The notes: generated from the letters alone by a model not told the origin. 64,000 bases of DNA from an uncultured Pseudodesulfovibrio sp. (GCF_963662885.1 NZ_OY760059.1:1364001-1428000), one strand, 5' to 3'; positions 16,361-25,869 are shown, numbered from the stretch's first letter. A program made the numbers and translations.

Positions 16361-17593
16361 TCAAAAATAATACTTCAGGCTGAATCCGCCGTAGTTGTTT
16401 ATGGAGCCGAACTCGCTGCGGTATTCCGAAATGCCCAGGGCGTTTTCGTCATGCGGTCCCGGACCGGTGTTCAGACCGACGAAAAGCTGTAATTGGGCAT
16501 TGTCGCTCAATGAAATATCCAGTTCCGGGCGGATCAATGCGGATTGGTCCTTGAGGTTCCAAATTGCCAAAACCTGCACCGAGACCAGTGGATGCAGTTC
16601 ATAGGAAGGGCGGACAAGGAGGTATTGCTGCCCGGCCAGCGAGGTCATTCCCTCCTGCATGCTGGCGGAGAGTATTGCATCGGTATAGCCGTCAGGGGAT
16701 CCGGCACCCGCTCCGTTGTAGAGATACTCGGCCAACACTTTCAGGCCGTTGTCGAAGCGGTACCAGGCTTCGACTCCGGCAATGGGGAAGGAGTCGTACA
16801 GGTCGCCGGGATCGTCGGTCCGCTTTCTTCCCTGATACTGAACGAACTCGGCCTTGAGGCCCACGCCGTGGATGTCCCCCGCGATGCCCGCTCCGGCCAT
16901 GTCGCGGCTGCGCAACCGACCGGCGATGCCGAGCAGGTCCACCCCCGCTGCATTGTACGAGGCGGTGGCGAGGTAGGAGTTGTTGTCGTCACTGTCCCCC
17001 AGCACCAAGGTGCCGCCGACCTGTCCGCCCAGCCCGAAATAGTGGACGGCCCGGACGGCATCGACACCGGAACGGGTATCCGTATCCAGCGCGTCCGGGG
17101 AGAAGGGCTGCACCACATCCAGCGGAGAAACAAGGGCCATCCTGCCATACCCCACCGCCTGTCGGCCAAGGGATACTTCGTCGTCCTCGCCGCGCAGGGA
17201 AAACATGAGCCGGTCCACCTCGATGATGTCCTCCTGGTGTCGACCGTTCGTGAGCGTGGCGTCCATGTCCAGCCGCCGATTGACGTCGCGTGTGCGGTAG
17301 CGGGAAACCCAGTCTATGTCGGAGTCCGAGAGCAGCAATTCGTTCTCGACGGCCACTTCGTAGTCGAAAGAGTCGGAGGGAGCACCTTTCAGAAAGACCC
17401 GCTGCTCGTTGTATGAATAGAATCCGTTTCCGGAAGTCGAGGCCGAAGGCTGAACGCTGACGTTGGTGGATTTGAGAAACCCGCCCACCGAGACCTCGCT
17501 CCAGTCCCACGCCCACGCCGAAGGGGAGAGGGCCAGAAGCCATCCCGCGAGCAGCAGCGCCCGCCACATCCAGTGCGACCGGGAGCGGTTCAA
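16361..17593 (-). CDS. Predicted outer-membrane beta-barrel protein of the lipid-export-like operon
   Basis: About 410 residues, with a signal peptide ending SPSAWA and a mature part rich in alternating hydrophobic/polar strands (for example EVAVENELLLSD, VSLGRQAVGYG, KVLAEYLYNGAG). It ends in the aromatic LKYYF typical of BAM-inserted barrels. It resembles DUF1302-like or alginate-export/porin-type barrels in style, but no family is claimed. The start is TTG at 17593, overlapping the ATPase stop (TTGA) with GGAG eight bases before; an ATG eight codons later is an alternative. As last gene of the operon it could be the outer-membrane receiver or pore for the ABC/LolA system encoded before it. 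Confidence 0.75.
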   Translation of the reverse strand: MNRSRSHWMWRALLLAGWLLALSPSAWAWDWSEVSVGGFLKSTNVSVQPSASTSGNGFYSYNEQRVFLKGAPSDSFDYEVAVENELLLSDSDIDWVSRYRTRDVNRRLDMDATLTNGRHQEDIIEVDRLMFSLRGEDDEVSLGRQAVGYGRMALVSPLDVVQPFSPDALDTDTRSGVDAVRAVHYFGLGGQVGGTLVLGDSDDNNSYLATASYNAAGVDLLGIAGRLRSRDMAGAGIAGDIHGVGLKAEFVQYQGRKRTDDPGDLYDSFPIAGVEAWYRFDNGLKVLAEYLYNGAGAGSPDGYTDAILSASMQEGMTSLAGQQYLLVRPSYELHPLVSVQVLAIWNLKDQSALIRPELDISLSDNAQLQLFVGLNTGPGPHDENALGISEYRSEFGSINNYGGFSLKYYF

Positions 17594-18279
17594 CCGAGAT
17601 GCTCCGTGTCGCTGAACAGGACGCCGTCCTTCAACTCGACCACACGCCGTGCATATTCGATGATCAGGGGGTCGTGCGAACTGAAGACGAACGTGGTCCT
17701 CCTGGTCTCGTTGATCTTGACCATGATTTCAAGGAGCTTACGGCTGGTCTTGGTGTCGAGGTTGGCCGTGGGCTCGTCCGCGATGATCAGCGCCGGGGAT
17801 GCGGCCATGGCGCGGATGATGGCCACCCGCTGTTGCTGTCCTCCCGAGAGATCGTTGGGCCTGCGATGCAGGAGGTGCTCCATGTGCAGCTCCTCGAAGA
17901 GGTCGCGCACCTTGCGGCGGCGCTTCGCCTCCGGCACACCCTGGAGCAGAAGGATGAATTCCGCGTTTTCCTCGGCGGTAAGAACCGGGATGAGGTTGTA
18001 CGCCTGGAAAATGAAGCCGATGGAATGCAGCCGAAAATCAGCCAGGGTGTTGTCGGGCATTTTTTCAAGCGGCTTGCCGTGCACCATGATCGAACCGCTC
18101 GAAGGACGATCCAGCCCCCCGATGAGGTTCAGGGCCGTGGTTTTCCCGCTGCCCGAAGGACCGGCCAGGACCGTGAATTCCCCTTGCTGGATGGTCAGGT
18201 CGAGATCGGTCAGGGCGGCCGTTTCTTGGCTGCCTTTGACATATACCTTCGATGCACGCCTACATTCTATCAGTGGCAT
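17590..18279 (-). CDS. ABC transporter ATP-binding protein, LolD/MacB type
   Basis: Cytoplasmic ATPase of a Type VII (MacB/LolCDE-like) ABC system, 229 residues. Walker A is GPSGSGKTT near residue 41, the signature LSGGQQQRV near 144, Walker B LIIADEPTANLD, and the H-loop SSHDP. The Q-loop lies in GFIFQAYNLIP, a LolD-like sequence. GAGGG stands just before the ATG. It follows the second permease by 34 bp and overlaps the barrel gene. With two separate permeases the layout is LolC-LolE-LolD-like rather than fused MacB. Such systems do not pass substrate through the membrane but use ATP to drive periplasmic work. Confidence 0.93.
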   Translation of the reverse strand: MPLIECRRASKVYVKGSQETAALTDLDLTIQQGEFTVLAGPSGSGKTTALNLIGGLDRPSSGSIMVHGKPLEKMPDNTLADFRLHSIGFIFQAYNLIPVLTAEENAEFILLLQGVPEAKRRRKVRDLFEELHMEHLLHRRPNDLSGGQQQRVAIIRAMAASPALIIADEPTANLDTKTSRKLLEIMVKINETRRTTFVFSSHDPLIIEYARRVVELKDGVLFSDTEHLG

Positions 18280-18313
18280 AATACCCTCAATCCGGAGTCG
18301 AAGCTCATAGCAA

Positions 18314-19546
18314 TCAATTGTGGCGCAATGCGGCCACGGGGGTTACCCGCGAGGCCTTGAGCGCCGGGTACAGGGACGCGACCAGACAGAGAAGAACCAT
18401 GAAGACCGATACCCGGATCATCCAGGGAACGTCCCATCGCGCATACAGCAGCGCGGAAAAGATCACCCCGCCGAACTCCAGGTTTTCGGGGATGAAATAG
18501 CGCAGGTCGAATCCGTAAACCGTGAGATACCAGGTGGCCAGGGAGGCTATCGCGGAACCGGCCAGAGCGGCCCACGCGCCGAGCACCAGAGCCTCGGCGA
18601 GGATCATTCGCCGGATCAGGGATCCGGACGCGCCGATGCCCCGGATCATGCCGAATTCCTTGAGCCGCTCCATGACCGACATGAGCAGCGTGTTGGTCAC
18701 GCCGAAGGTCACGATCAGCAGCAGAATCGTGGACAGGACGATACCCCCGGCATAGTCCCACCGTATGGCGCTGTACAGGTTGGGCATGGTGGTCTCCCAG
18801 CCCGCGGCCGTCAGTTCCGGGTAGGGGGCGAGCGCGCTGTTCACCTGCGGCATGACGGTCCCCTGCAAGTCGGCCCCGTCGAGAACCACGGACAGCTCGT
18901 TGACCTGCCCCGGCGCTCCCGCCATTTCGGATGCGGCTTTGCGGGAAACCATGACAAGCGATCTATCCACATCCCTGATGCCGGAACGGATGACGCCCCG
19001 GACCTTGAATCGTTCGCTGACCATCTCCCCGTCCAGGGATTGAACCGTAATGATCAGAGGACGGCCTACTCCGATTTTCAGTTCCTTGACGAGGCGTTCT
19101 CCGACAAGGGCGCTTCGGCCGGCCCAGCCTTTTGCAAAGATCTCAGGCGGGATGTCCTTCAAGAAGGGATTGCTCGTCGCCTCCTCGGGCATGTCGGTGC
19201 CCACCAGACTGATTCTGCGGCTGCCCCAGCCGGTCTGCGCCAGCCCGGTCATGTGCAGCCGCGGTATGACCGTTTTCACTCCGGTCAGCGCGGCGATTTC
19301 GGTGGGCAGACTTCCCGGCTCAAAGACCAGTTCGGGCGCGCGCCGCTTCAGGTATCCCTGCCGCATGACCGCGATATGGCCCGCGCCGGACCGTACGCCA
19401 CATTCCACCATGTAGGAATACACGCCGGTGGTGAAGTTGTGGTAGACTTGGACCAGTCCCAGACTCAGGCTTATGCCGAGAAAGGTGATCAGGGTGCGCA
19501 GCCTGTTGCGGCAGAGGTTCCGTAGTGCCAGCTTGAACGACAGCAT
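18314..19546 (-). CDS. ABC transporter permease, FtsX/LolC/E-like (second of pair)
   Basis: A 410-residue inner-membrane protein with the MacB-PCD/FtsX layout: one N-terminal helix (LRTLITFLGISLSLGLVQVY), a periplasmic domain of about 220 residues, then three C-terminal helices (about 270-400). The loop between the last helices carries ERLKEFGMIRGIGASG, the coupling-helix sequence that contacts the ATPase. It starts 1 bp after the first permease, so the two are probably made in equal amounts as a heterodimer. Its substrate is unknown; linkage to a LolA-like carrier points to lipid or lipoprotein release. Confidence 0.9.
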   Translation of the reverse strand: MLSFKLALRNLCRNRLRTLITFLGISLSLGLVQVYHNFTTGVYSYMVECGVRSGAGHIAVMRQGYLKRRAPELVFEPGSLPTEIAALTGVKTVIPRLHMTGLAQTGWGSRRISLVGTDMPEEATSNPFLKDIPPEIFAKGWAGRSALVGERLVKELKIGVGRPLIITVQSLDGEMVSERFKVRGVIRSGIRDVDRSLVMVSRKAASEMAGAPGQVNELSVVLDGADLQGTVMPQVNSALAPYPELTAAGWETTMPNLYSAIRWDYAGGIVLSTILLLIVTFGVTNTLLMSVMERLKEFGMIRGIGASGSLIRRMILAEALVLGAWAALAGSAIASLATWYLTVYGFDLRYFIPENLEFGGVIFSALLYARWDVPWMIRVSVFMVLLCLVASLYPALKASRVTPVAALRHN

Positions 19547-19547
19547 C

Positions 19548-20834
19548 TCACTCTCCCCTGATCACTTCGACCGGCGTCAGCTTCGCGGCCTTGTTGGCCG
19601 GGACGAATCCGGCCACGGGGCAGACGATGAGCAGGCACAGGGCGGCGAGCACCTGGCCGAGCGGATGGATGACGGCATGGATTCTGGGCATGATCGTCCC
19701 TCCCCCGTAGGTTATGGGAGCGACCGAGGCCGAGAGGTCTATGCCCACGCCGGACAGGTACCAGTTGAACAGGAAGCCCAGGACGATACCGAAGGTTACG
19801 GCGACGCAGCCCATGAAAAAGCTTTCCAGAAGGACCATGACCCGGATGTTCCAGGGACGCGCTCCAAGGGCCATGATGATGCCGAACTCACGGGAGCGCT
19901 CCATGACCGACATGTAGAAGGTATTGAAGACGCAGAGCGCGGCCGTCAGATACATGATGACCATGATGATGCCGTTGGTCACATGGCTGATGACGATGGC
20001 GTCCCTGATCTCCGGCAGGAAGGAACGCCAGTCCCTTGCCTCCAGTCCGTCGGGCAGTCCCTTGGCGATCATGTCCCTGGAGCGCGACACCTCCAGCGGG
20101 TGTTTGACGCTCACGGCCAGTTCGTGCACCTCTCCCGGCAACACCAGCACGTTTTGGAGCCATTTGAGGTCGGCCAGCACGAGCGCGTTGTCGTTTCGGG
20201 TGTTGCCGGTGGCGAATATTCCTTTGATTTCCAGAAGGTCGTTGCCGATGGAGCCGTCTGCGGCCTGGGTCACGAACACGAGGCTGTCGCCCGGGACCGC
20301 GCCCAGGCTTTCGGCCAGACCTTTGCCGATCAATGCGCCGTTGCCGGACTCGTCGAAGCCGTGTCCGGCAACGAGATGCGTCTGGAGCGAGGTGACCGTC
20401 GCCTCCTTGTCCGGCCGGATTCCCAACACCTCCACGGAGGAGGTGTTCTTGTCATGGGAGAGCAGACCGAAACAACGCAGCCGGGGGGAAATCCCCCGTA
20501 CTTCGGGAAGGCGTTCCAGCCCTTCCACATCCACTTCCGACTGCCCGAAGTGGGTGTAAAAGTTCCCGTCGTCCTTGTATCCCTTGCCGGAAATCACGAT
20601 ATGTCCGTGGTATTGGTCCGTGGCGGAGGTGAGCATGTCGCTCATCTTGCCCGCCGACACCCCCATGGCCACCATGAGCATGGAGCTGGCCATGATCATG
20701 GTCGAGACGGTGAGCAGCGACCTGCGTTTGTTGCGCGCGATATTCCGAAACGCCATCCGCACCAGCAGATAGAGCGTGACGCTCGAGGGCATGGCGTGCG
20801 CACTCGAATGCGGCTGCTGGTCGGAATCGGGCAT
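19548..20834 (-). CDS. ABC transporter permease, FtsX/LolC/E-like (first of pair)
   Basis: A 428-residue paralogue of the permease that follows it, with the same one-plus-three helix layout: an N-terminal cytoplasmic tail, a helix near AFRNIARNKRRSLLTVSTMI, a periplasmic domain, and three C-terminal helices. The coupling region ERSREFGIIMALGARPWNIR matches MacB/FtsX permeases. AGAGG upstream of the ATG at 20834 supports this start, though an ATG 14 codons in is possible. It sits between the LolA-like gene and the second permease, so it is presumably one half of a LolCE-like dimer. Confidence 0.9.
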   Translation of the reverse strand: MPDSDQQPHSSAHAMPSSVTLYLLVRMAFRNIARNKRRSLLTVSTMIMASSMLMVAMGVSAGKMSDMLTSATDQYHGHIVISGKGYKDDGNFYTHFGQSEVDVEGLERLPEVRGISPRLRCFGLLSHDKNTSSVEVLGIRPDKEATVTSLQTHLVAGHGFDESGNGALIGKGLAESLGAVPGDSLVFVTQAADGSIGNDLLEIKGIFATGNTRNDNALVLADLKWLQNVLVLPGEVHELAVSVKHPLEVSRSRDMIAKGLPDGLEARDWRSFLPEIRDAIVISHVTNGIIMVIMYLTAALCVFNTFYMSVMERSREFGIIMALGARPWNIRVMVLLESFFMGCVAVTFGIVLGFLFNWYLSGVGIDLSASVAPITYGGGTIMPRIHAVIHPLGQVLAALCLLIVCPVAGFVPANKAAKLTPVEVIRGE

Positions 20835-20855
20835 GTGGTCGGTCCTCTCTGCCGG

Positions 20856-21608
20856 TTACCGTTTTTTGAGGTTGCGCAGCGAGAAAAAGCTCTCTTTGAG
20901 CGGCACGTCGAAGTGTATCGAGTCGTAGTGCAGAACGGTCTTCTCGCCGGGCTTGTCCTCGGGGAGGACGATCATGTCCATGGGCAGGATATGGCCGTCC
21001 ACCTGCTTGATGTCGTCAAACCGGATGGTCCTGACCTTCTCGCCCAGGTCGTCGAAATATTCGATCTCCAGCGGGACATCGTCCGGCTTTCGTATGGTGT
21101 AGATGATCTTCCCCCAGATGACGGCCGCGTCCGTTTTGGGGAGACAGAGGATCTTCTGGTAGCCGTCGGTTTCGGCCACGAGGGACAGGTCGTAGTCCAG
21201 GTCCACATGGTTGGCCTTGACCAGGTCGTCGTTGGAAATATGGCTCCCCATCCAGGAAGCGCCCAGCATGGAAGGCGGTATCTTGATGACTCTGTCCACG
21301 CGGGAAAGGTAGTTCCAGACCTCCCGGTCGGCCTTGAGCGTGGCCACGCCTTTTTCCTTGGCCGGAGCCGTGATCCTCGTCAGGCTGAATTCCCGGCCCA
21401 GGGACCAGCCTTCCATGGAGATGGTTCGGGTCCACTGTTCGGTGACGATATGCATGGTGGCCAGGACGTGGGAGGAGTCGCCGTTGTATTGCTGTTCGAC
21501 ATTGCGCACGAGGGCCTGGAGATCCGAGCCCCACGCGGTGTGCGCCAGGAGCAGGGTGCACAGGCATATCGCGGCCATGCAACAGGTCGGAATAAATCTA
21601 ATTTTCAT
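20856..21608 (-). CDS. LolA-like outer-membrane lipoprotein-sorting family protein
   Basis: Periplasmic carrier family (COG2834, LolA/LolB fold), about 250 residues from the ATG at 21608 (MKIRFIPTCCMAAICLC). It has a clear signal peptide ending near HTAWGS. The mature part is beta-rich, with the family pattern TMHIVTEQWTRTISMEGWS, KADREVWNYLSRVDRVIKIPPSML and a C-terminal FFSLRNLKK. Longer upstream frames overlap the preceding gene by 150 bp and look non-coding, so the short start is used; it still overlaps the upstream stop by 11 bp. Proteins of this type bind acyl chains in a hydrophobic half-barrel, so it is likely to shuttle a lipid or lipoprotein from the permeases to the outer membrane. 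Confidence 0.85.
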   Translation of the reverse strand: MKIRFIPTCCMAAICLCTLLLAHTAWGSDLQALVRNVEQQYNGDSSHVLATMHIVTEQWTRTISMEGWSLGREFSLTRITAPAKEKGVATLKADREVWNYLSRVDRVIKIPPSMLGASWMGSHISNDDLVKANHVDLDYDLSLVAETDGYQKILCLPKTDAAVIWGKIIYTIRKPDDVPLEIEYFDDLGEKVRTIRFDDIKQVDGHILPMDMIVLPEDKPGEKTVLHYDSIHFDVPLKESFFSLRNLKKR

Positions 21609-24600
21609 AAGTGTTACGCACCTCGAACGCAAACCGGTCCAGGATGTCCGGATTGATGGGTTCTCCACTGACCGACACGGTGAGCGTATGCCCTCCGGTC
21701 TTTTCCTGCATGAATAAAAGCTGTGATTCAACGATCTTGTTCGGCATGCATTCATGCGGCCCCACGGCGACCACGCCGTCTATCTCCCCCAGACGGAAAC
21801 CCTCGGCCGGAGAGCCCAGACTCAGCACGGCCTCGCCCACGAGTTCCGGATCGAGGTAGGGGACGGCGGCCTTGATGACGTTGTCTATGGCATGGGGTTT
21901 GTGCCAGCCGAGCTTGCGCCCTGCGGCACGGTATAGACGGTTGATGATATAGGCCTTGATGGCTTTGGAAATCCGCGCCGAGGACCGGCTGTCGCCCGGA
22001 AGCTCCCGGTTCTCCGCAAACCGCTGCAGCTCGTTGTCGGTACAGTATATGAGCCACTCGTTGAAGGGAGCCAGTACGCAACGCAGTCCCCGCCGCTCCA
22101 GCTCCTCGATGACGTGTCCGTTGGCATAGTCGTCGAGACGCATGTAGATCTCACCGACCACCGCCACGGTCGGAATGTCGGCACGCGCATCCTTGATCGC
22201 GGCGAATTCTTCGGCTGCGGCGCACAGCAGCGTTTCCAGCCCGAAAACATCCCTGAGCATGCCCCACGCCGCCCTGGCCGATGTTGCCGGTACCGTATCC
22301 TCCAGCAGGGTCAGCATCCGGGCATAGTAGTTGTCGTATATGCGTTGGGCCTCTCCGGGGACGGTCTCCACGGGGCGCGCGTCATGCAGCGCCCTGAGCA
22401 GGACGTCCGTGGCTGTGAAGCAGGCCATGGTCCGCAGCTGGAAATCCAGGGGGACTCCGGCGAAATAGTTTTCGTCGGACGGCGAGACGATGCGTATGCG
22501 GCTCTGAAGACCGGAGCCGTCGAGGATCATCCGTTGCAACAGGTTGTATACGCCGAAACGGCAGGGGCCGTTGGCCGAAGGCATGAGGTAGGCGAAACGC
22601 TGTCCGGGGTCCGGTGATTGCCGGATACGGTCGAGCACGCTCCCCAGCGTGACGGTCATGGGGGCGCACTCCTTGCCGGAAGTGAACTGCTGTCCCAGCC
22701 GGAACGACTCCTTGGAAGAGGGGGGCAGGGCTTCGGCCTGGACGCCATAGGCGCGTAGCAGGGCGGCAACACCCTCGGCGGCCGGCCCCATGCGGGGCAC
22801 CAAAAGTATTTCGTTGTCTCCGGTGGCCTCGAGCACGGTCATCTGATCCGGCCTGAGGTCGGCCAGGCTCCTGTGCGGCTGCCGACCGGAGCGGTCCCGC
22901 TTGCCATCCCCCTCCACGCAGTAGAGAAAGGCTTCCAGGCGCGTCTTGGTCCCGGCATCTCCGGTGTGCCCGTCCGTCTCGATGATGGCGAAGGGCTTGT
23001 GCTCCATCAGATATTCAAAGAAGTGGAGCGAAAAACTGTCCGGGCCGCAGGAGTAGTTGGAGCAGTAGACGGCATATTGCCCTTGGGTCTGGGCTATCTG
23101 GTGAGCGGCCCGCAGAATGAGCTGCGACGAGCCCCAGTATATCTCCGGGAAACAGGGAATGGATTCGGCGATGGGGTAGCAGTCCAGCGGAACAGGCATG
23201 GCCCCCTGTTCGCGAAGCAGCAACGGCACGTTGGAATTCAGGCGGTCATTGTGGATGGTATAGTTTCGTCCGATCACGACCACGGCGGGCAGGCCATGCT
23301 CCCGCGCAAAATTCAGGGCTCGGCGTCCCATATCCAGACATCTGTCGTCAAACTCCCGCTGTGTCCGGCAGGCTCTTTCGTACGCAGCCTCCCACTTCGC
23401 CTCCAGCCCCAACTCCCGGGCGATGCGCCGTACGCTTGCCCGAAATCTGTCCGAATCCAGGTTCTCCGCCCCGAAGTCCACCCGAGATACGAGCAGTTGC
23501 GGGCCTTCGGCCTGATGCAGGGCGGTCCGTATCAGGTCCGGGCTCGCCTGCATGATGGGGCAGGTTACCGAGTGCAGTTCGTCCTTCTGGCGGGGCAGTT
23601 CCCGAACGCGCGGCAGGAAAAGGTAGTCCGGCGACTCCTGTTCCAACAGCTCGCGCACCGCACCCATGTACAGGGTCATTGGCGCGCAGAACGGCACGTT
23701 GGCCCCTTCGATCCCCCGTTTCAGCGTGCTGCTGCGTCCGCTGGAAATGACCTTGGGGCGCAACCCCAGCCCGGCGAAAAACGACAGGAAGAAGGGGAGC
23801 AGTCCCTTGAGCGCGAACTCCTCGACCAGGCCAACGGTTTTGCCCGCACCGGTGGCCGCCCTGTCCTCATACTGCCGAATCAATTCCCGTCGTTCACGGA
23901 AGGGATCGGGGGCGTTGTCGGGCAGTCCGCCCCCACGGCCGCCCGCGCTGTACAGCGAGCATCCGCCGCCCCACATGAATCGTTTTTTTTCGTCGCCGAC
24001 GAGTGTCTCTATGCGGTCGATACGGCATTTGTTCCCGGCTCCGCCGCACCCCTTGTTCGAGACGCAGACAAAGGTGTCCTTGGCTAGGACGCGGGCGTCG
24101 AGAAAGGCGTTGAGATCGAGGTCGGCCGCACCCGGCAGCTCCCGCTGCGCGATCAGCGCGATGCCGAGGGCCCCCATGGTGCCGGGGTTGGGCGGGACCA
24201 CCACGTCGCGCCCGGTCTGCCGGGCGATGGCCGCGGCCAGCGCGTCGGAATTGAACGGCATGCCCTGGCAGAAGATACATTCGCCCACGGACCGGCTGCC
24301 TTTGACGCGGTTCAGATAATTCTGGGCTATGGAATCGTATAAACCGGCGATGATGGCCTGCTGCGGTACCTTCTCGGCCACGGCGTCGGCGATGACTTCG
24401 GCCATAAAAACCGAGCAGTGCTGGCCAAGCGAGACACCGTAATCCGCCTGCAGGGCCACCTCGTTCATCTGCACGACGTCCGCTATTCCTTCGAAGCACC
24501 GCCCCTGTTCGGCCAGGAAGGAACCGGTCCCCGCGCTGCAGGCCTCGTTCATGGCCGCATCGATGATATTGCCGTTTTCCAGCCGGGAATACTTGGCGTC

Positions 24601-25869
24601 CTGCCCGCCTATTTCGAAAATGGTATCGACTCTGGCGTCGTAATAGAGGGCGCCTTCGGCATGTGCGGCAATCTCGTTCAAGACCAGCACGGGGTCAACT
24701 CCGTAACATGTTCGCAGCAGGGAGCCGACGATCTCCCGCCCCGAACCGGTGACGCCGATGCCGCTCACGGCATGTTTCCCTTCGGTATTTGCAAAGTATC
24801 GCGCAACCAGGCGTTGGGCAGCGGTGACAGGATCTCCCTGCGTATCCAGATACGCCTCCCAGACCGGCACCCTGGACGCGGCGTCGATGCCCACGGCCTT
24901 GGAGCCGGTGGAGCCTATGTCGAAGCCGAGAAATATTTGGAAGGAGCCTTGGGGGAAGGCCGTTTCCGGCACGGGAAGGCGACGCACTCTGGGAAGTCCC
25001 TCGCGGAGGGAGGGGACTTTCTCGAAGGTGCGTTTGTGGAGATCTTCGGCCACCAGCGACGGAGCGTCCGGGAGGCTGTTGCGCTCCATGGCGATCAGGG
25101 CTGCACCGGTCGCTTCCAGGTACCGCGAAGAGGTTTCTGGCGTATCCTGGAGCTCCATTCCTCTGGACAGCAGGAACCGCTCGAAATGACGGCGAACTCT
25201 CGGGGCAAGTGAAACCCCTCCCGAAAGCATCGCGCGCGAGGGCGACAGTCCGGGCTTTACCAGGGCCTGCACGTTTTCGCATACGGCATCATACAGACCG
25301 GCGACGATGGCCCCGCGATCCTCTCCCTTGTTGGCGAGGTGCGTCATGTCCGTTTTCAGGATGACGGGACAGCGGCCCGACAACGGCACGCCTTCGGCGA
25401 CATCGCGGCAAAGCTCGCTGGCCTCTTGCACCGTCAGGCCGAAGCGTCCGACCAATTGGCTTAAAAAGTTGCCGGTTCCCTGCGAACAACGGGAGTTTTC
25501 GCGCAGGACGTCCTTGCCGTTCTCGTGAAGCTCCAGAACGGAGAATCCCTGGCTGCCCATGGAGATGACCGTGCCGGGCACAAGATCGGGATGAAAAAAA
25601 CGGACACCTCTGGCAAGCGCGGCCTTGGTCGGAATGCGAAGACAGGTCAGACTCCGGCTCAAGCGGCCGGTGACCGCGATGGGATAATCTCCATTCCATT
25701 CGAGTTCTTCCAACAAGTGGGAAAGCAGTTCGAGAGGCTGGTTGCGGTGTTCGATGCAACGGCGGGAGAGAATGCGGATTCCGCCGCTCTCCTTGCTAAT
25801 GACAACGAGCTTGATGAACTCCGACCCAATATCGATACCCCAGGCTACCCCTGGTTTGACGCCATTCAT
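21598..25869 (-). CDS. Giant tandem-ASKHA activase / dehydratase-like protein, candidate plasmalogen synthase (PlsA-like)
   Basis: A 1423-residue cytoplasmic protein. Domains in order: a first BcrAD/BadFG ASKHA ATPase (about 8-270; GIDIGS at 11-16; C128 in CSQGTGNF; C167 in GRCPVI), a second ASKHA domain (about 312-590; GFDIGSTGSK at 315-324; NEACSAGTGSF with C444; GQHCSVF with C485), a DUF2229-like part from about 700 (PFCAPMTLYMGAVRELL), and an HgdB-like C-terminal half with scattered cysteines (YCSNYSCGPDSF, GKECAPMTV, NGPCRFGVYN). The C128-C167 spacing equals that of the bridging [4Fe-4S] ligands of HgdC. Size and fused layout match the anaerobic plasmalogen synthase PlsA, which turns an sn-1 ester into a vinyl ether. 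Other giant acyl-CoA dehydratase activase-like proteins share these domains, so function is a hypothesis. It is first in the operon with the LolA-like and ABC genes. Confidence 0.8.
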   Translation of the reverse strand: MNGVKPGVAWGIDIGSEFIKLVVISKESGGIRILSRRCIEHRNQPLELLSHLLEELEWNGDYPIAVTGRLSRSLTCLRIPTKAALARGVRFFHPDLVPGTVISMGSQGFSVLELHENGKDVLRENSRCSQGTGNFLSQLVGRFGLTVQEASELCRDVAEGVPLSGRCPVILKTDMTHLANKGEDRGAIVAGLYDAVCENVQALVKPGLSPSRAMLSGGVSLAPRVRRHFERFLLSRGMELQDTPETSSRYLEATGAALIAMERNSLPDAPSLVAEDLHKRTFEKVPSLREGLPRVRRLPVPETAFPQGSFQIFLGFDIGSTGSKAVGIDAASRVPVWEAYLDTQGDPVTAAQRLVARYFANTEGKHAVSGIGVTGSGREIVGSLLRTCYGVDPVLVLNEIAAHAEGALYYDARVDTIFEIGGQDAKYSRLENGNIIDAAMNEACSAGTGSFLAEQGRCFEGIADVVQMNEVALQADYGVSLGQHCSVFMAEVIADAVAEKVPQQAIIAGLYDSIAQNYLNRVKGSRSVGECIFCQGMPFNSDALAAAIARQTGRDVVVPPNPGTMGALGIALIAQRELPGAADLDLNAFLDARVLAKDTFVCVSNKGCGGAGNKCRIDRIETLVGDEKKRFMWGGGCSLYSAGGRGGGLPDNAPDPFRERRELIRQYEDRAATGAGKTVGLVEEFALKGLLPFFLSFFAGLGLRPKVISSGRSSTLKRGIEGANVPFCAPMTLYMGAVRELLEQESPDYLFLPRVRELPRQKDELHSVTCPIMQASPDLIRTALHQAEGPQLLVSRVDFGAENLDSDRFRASVRRIARELGLEAKWEAAYERACRTQREFDDRCLDMGRRALNFAREHGLPAVVVIGRNYTIHNDRLNSNVPLLLREQGAMPVPLDCYPIAESIPCFPEIYWGSSQLILRAAHQIAQTQGQYAVYCSNYSCGPDSFSLHFFEYLMEHKPFAIIETDGHTGDAGTKTRLEAFLYCVEGDGKRDRSGRQPHRSLADLRPDQMTVLEATGDNEILLVPRMGPAAEGVAALLRAYGVQAEALPPSSKESFRLGQQFTSGKECAPMTVTLGSVLDRIRQSPDPGQRFAYLMPSANGPCRFGVYNLLQRMILDGSGLQSRIRIVSPSDENYFAGVPLDFQLRTMACFTATDVLLRALHDARPVETVPGEAQRIYDNYYARMLTLLEDTVPATSARAAWGMLRDVFGLETLLCAAAEEFAAIKDARADIPTVAVVGEIYMRLDDYANGHVIEELERRGLRCVLAPFNEWLIYCTDNELQRFAENRELPGDSRSSARISKAIKAYIINRLYRAAGRKLGWHKPHAIDNVIKAAVPYLDPELVGEAVLSLGSPAEGFRLGEIDGVVAVGPHECMPNKIVESQLLFMQEKTGGHTLTVSVSGEPINPDILDRFAFEVRNTYEN

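Noticed and set aside
19473..21656. Rightward open frame of about 727 codons opposite the permease and LolA-like genes
   Set aside because: Overlaps two confident genes on the other strand and shows a His/Gly/Asp/Val-rich low-information sequence.
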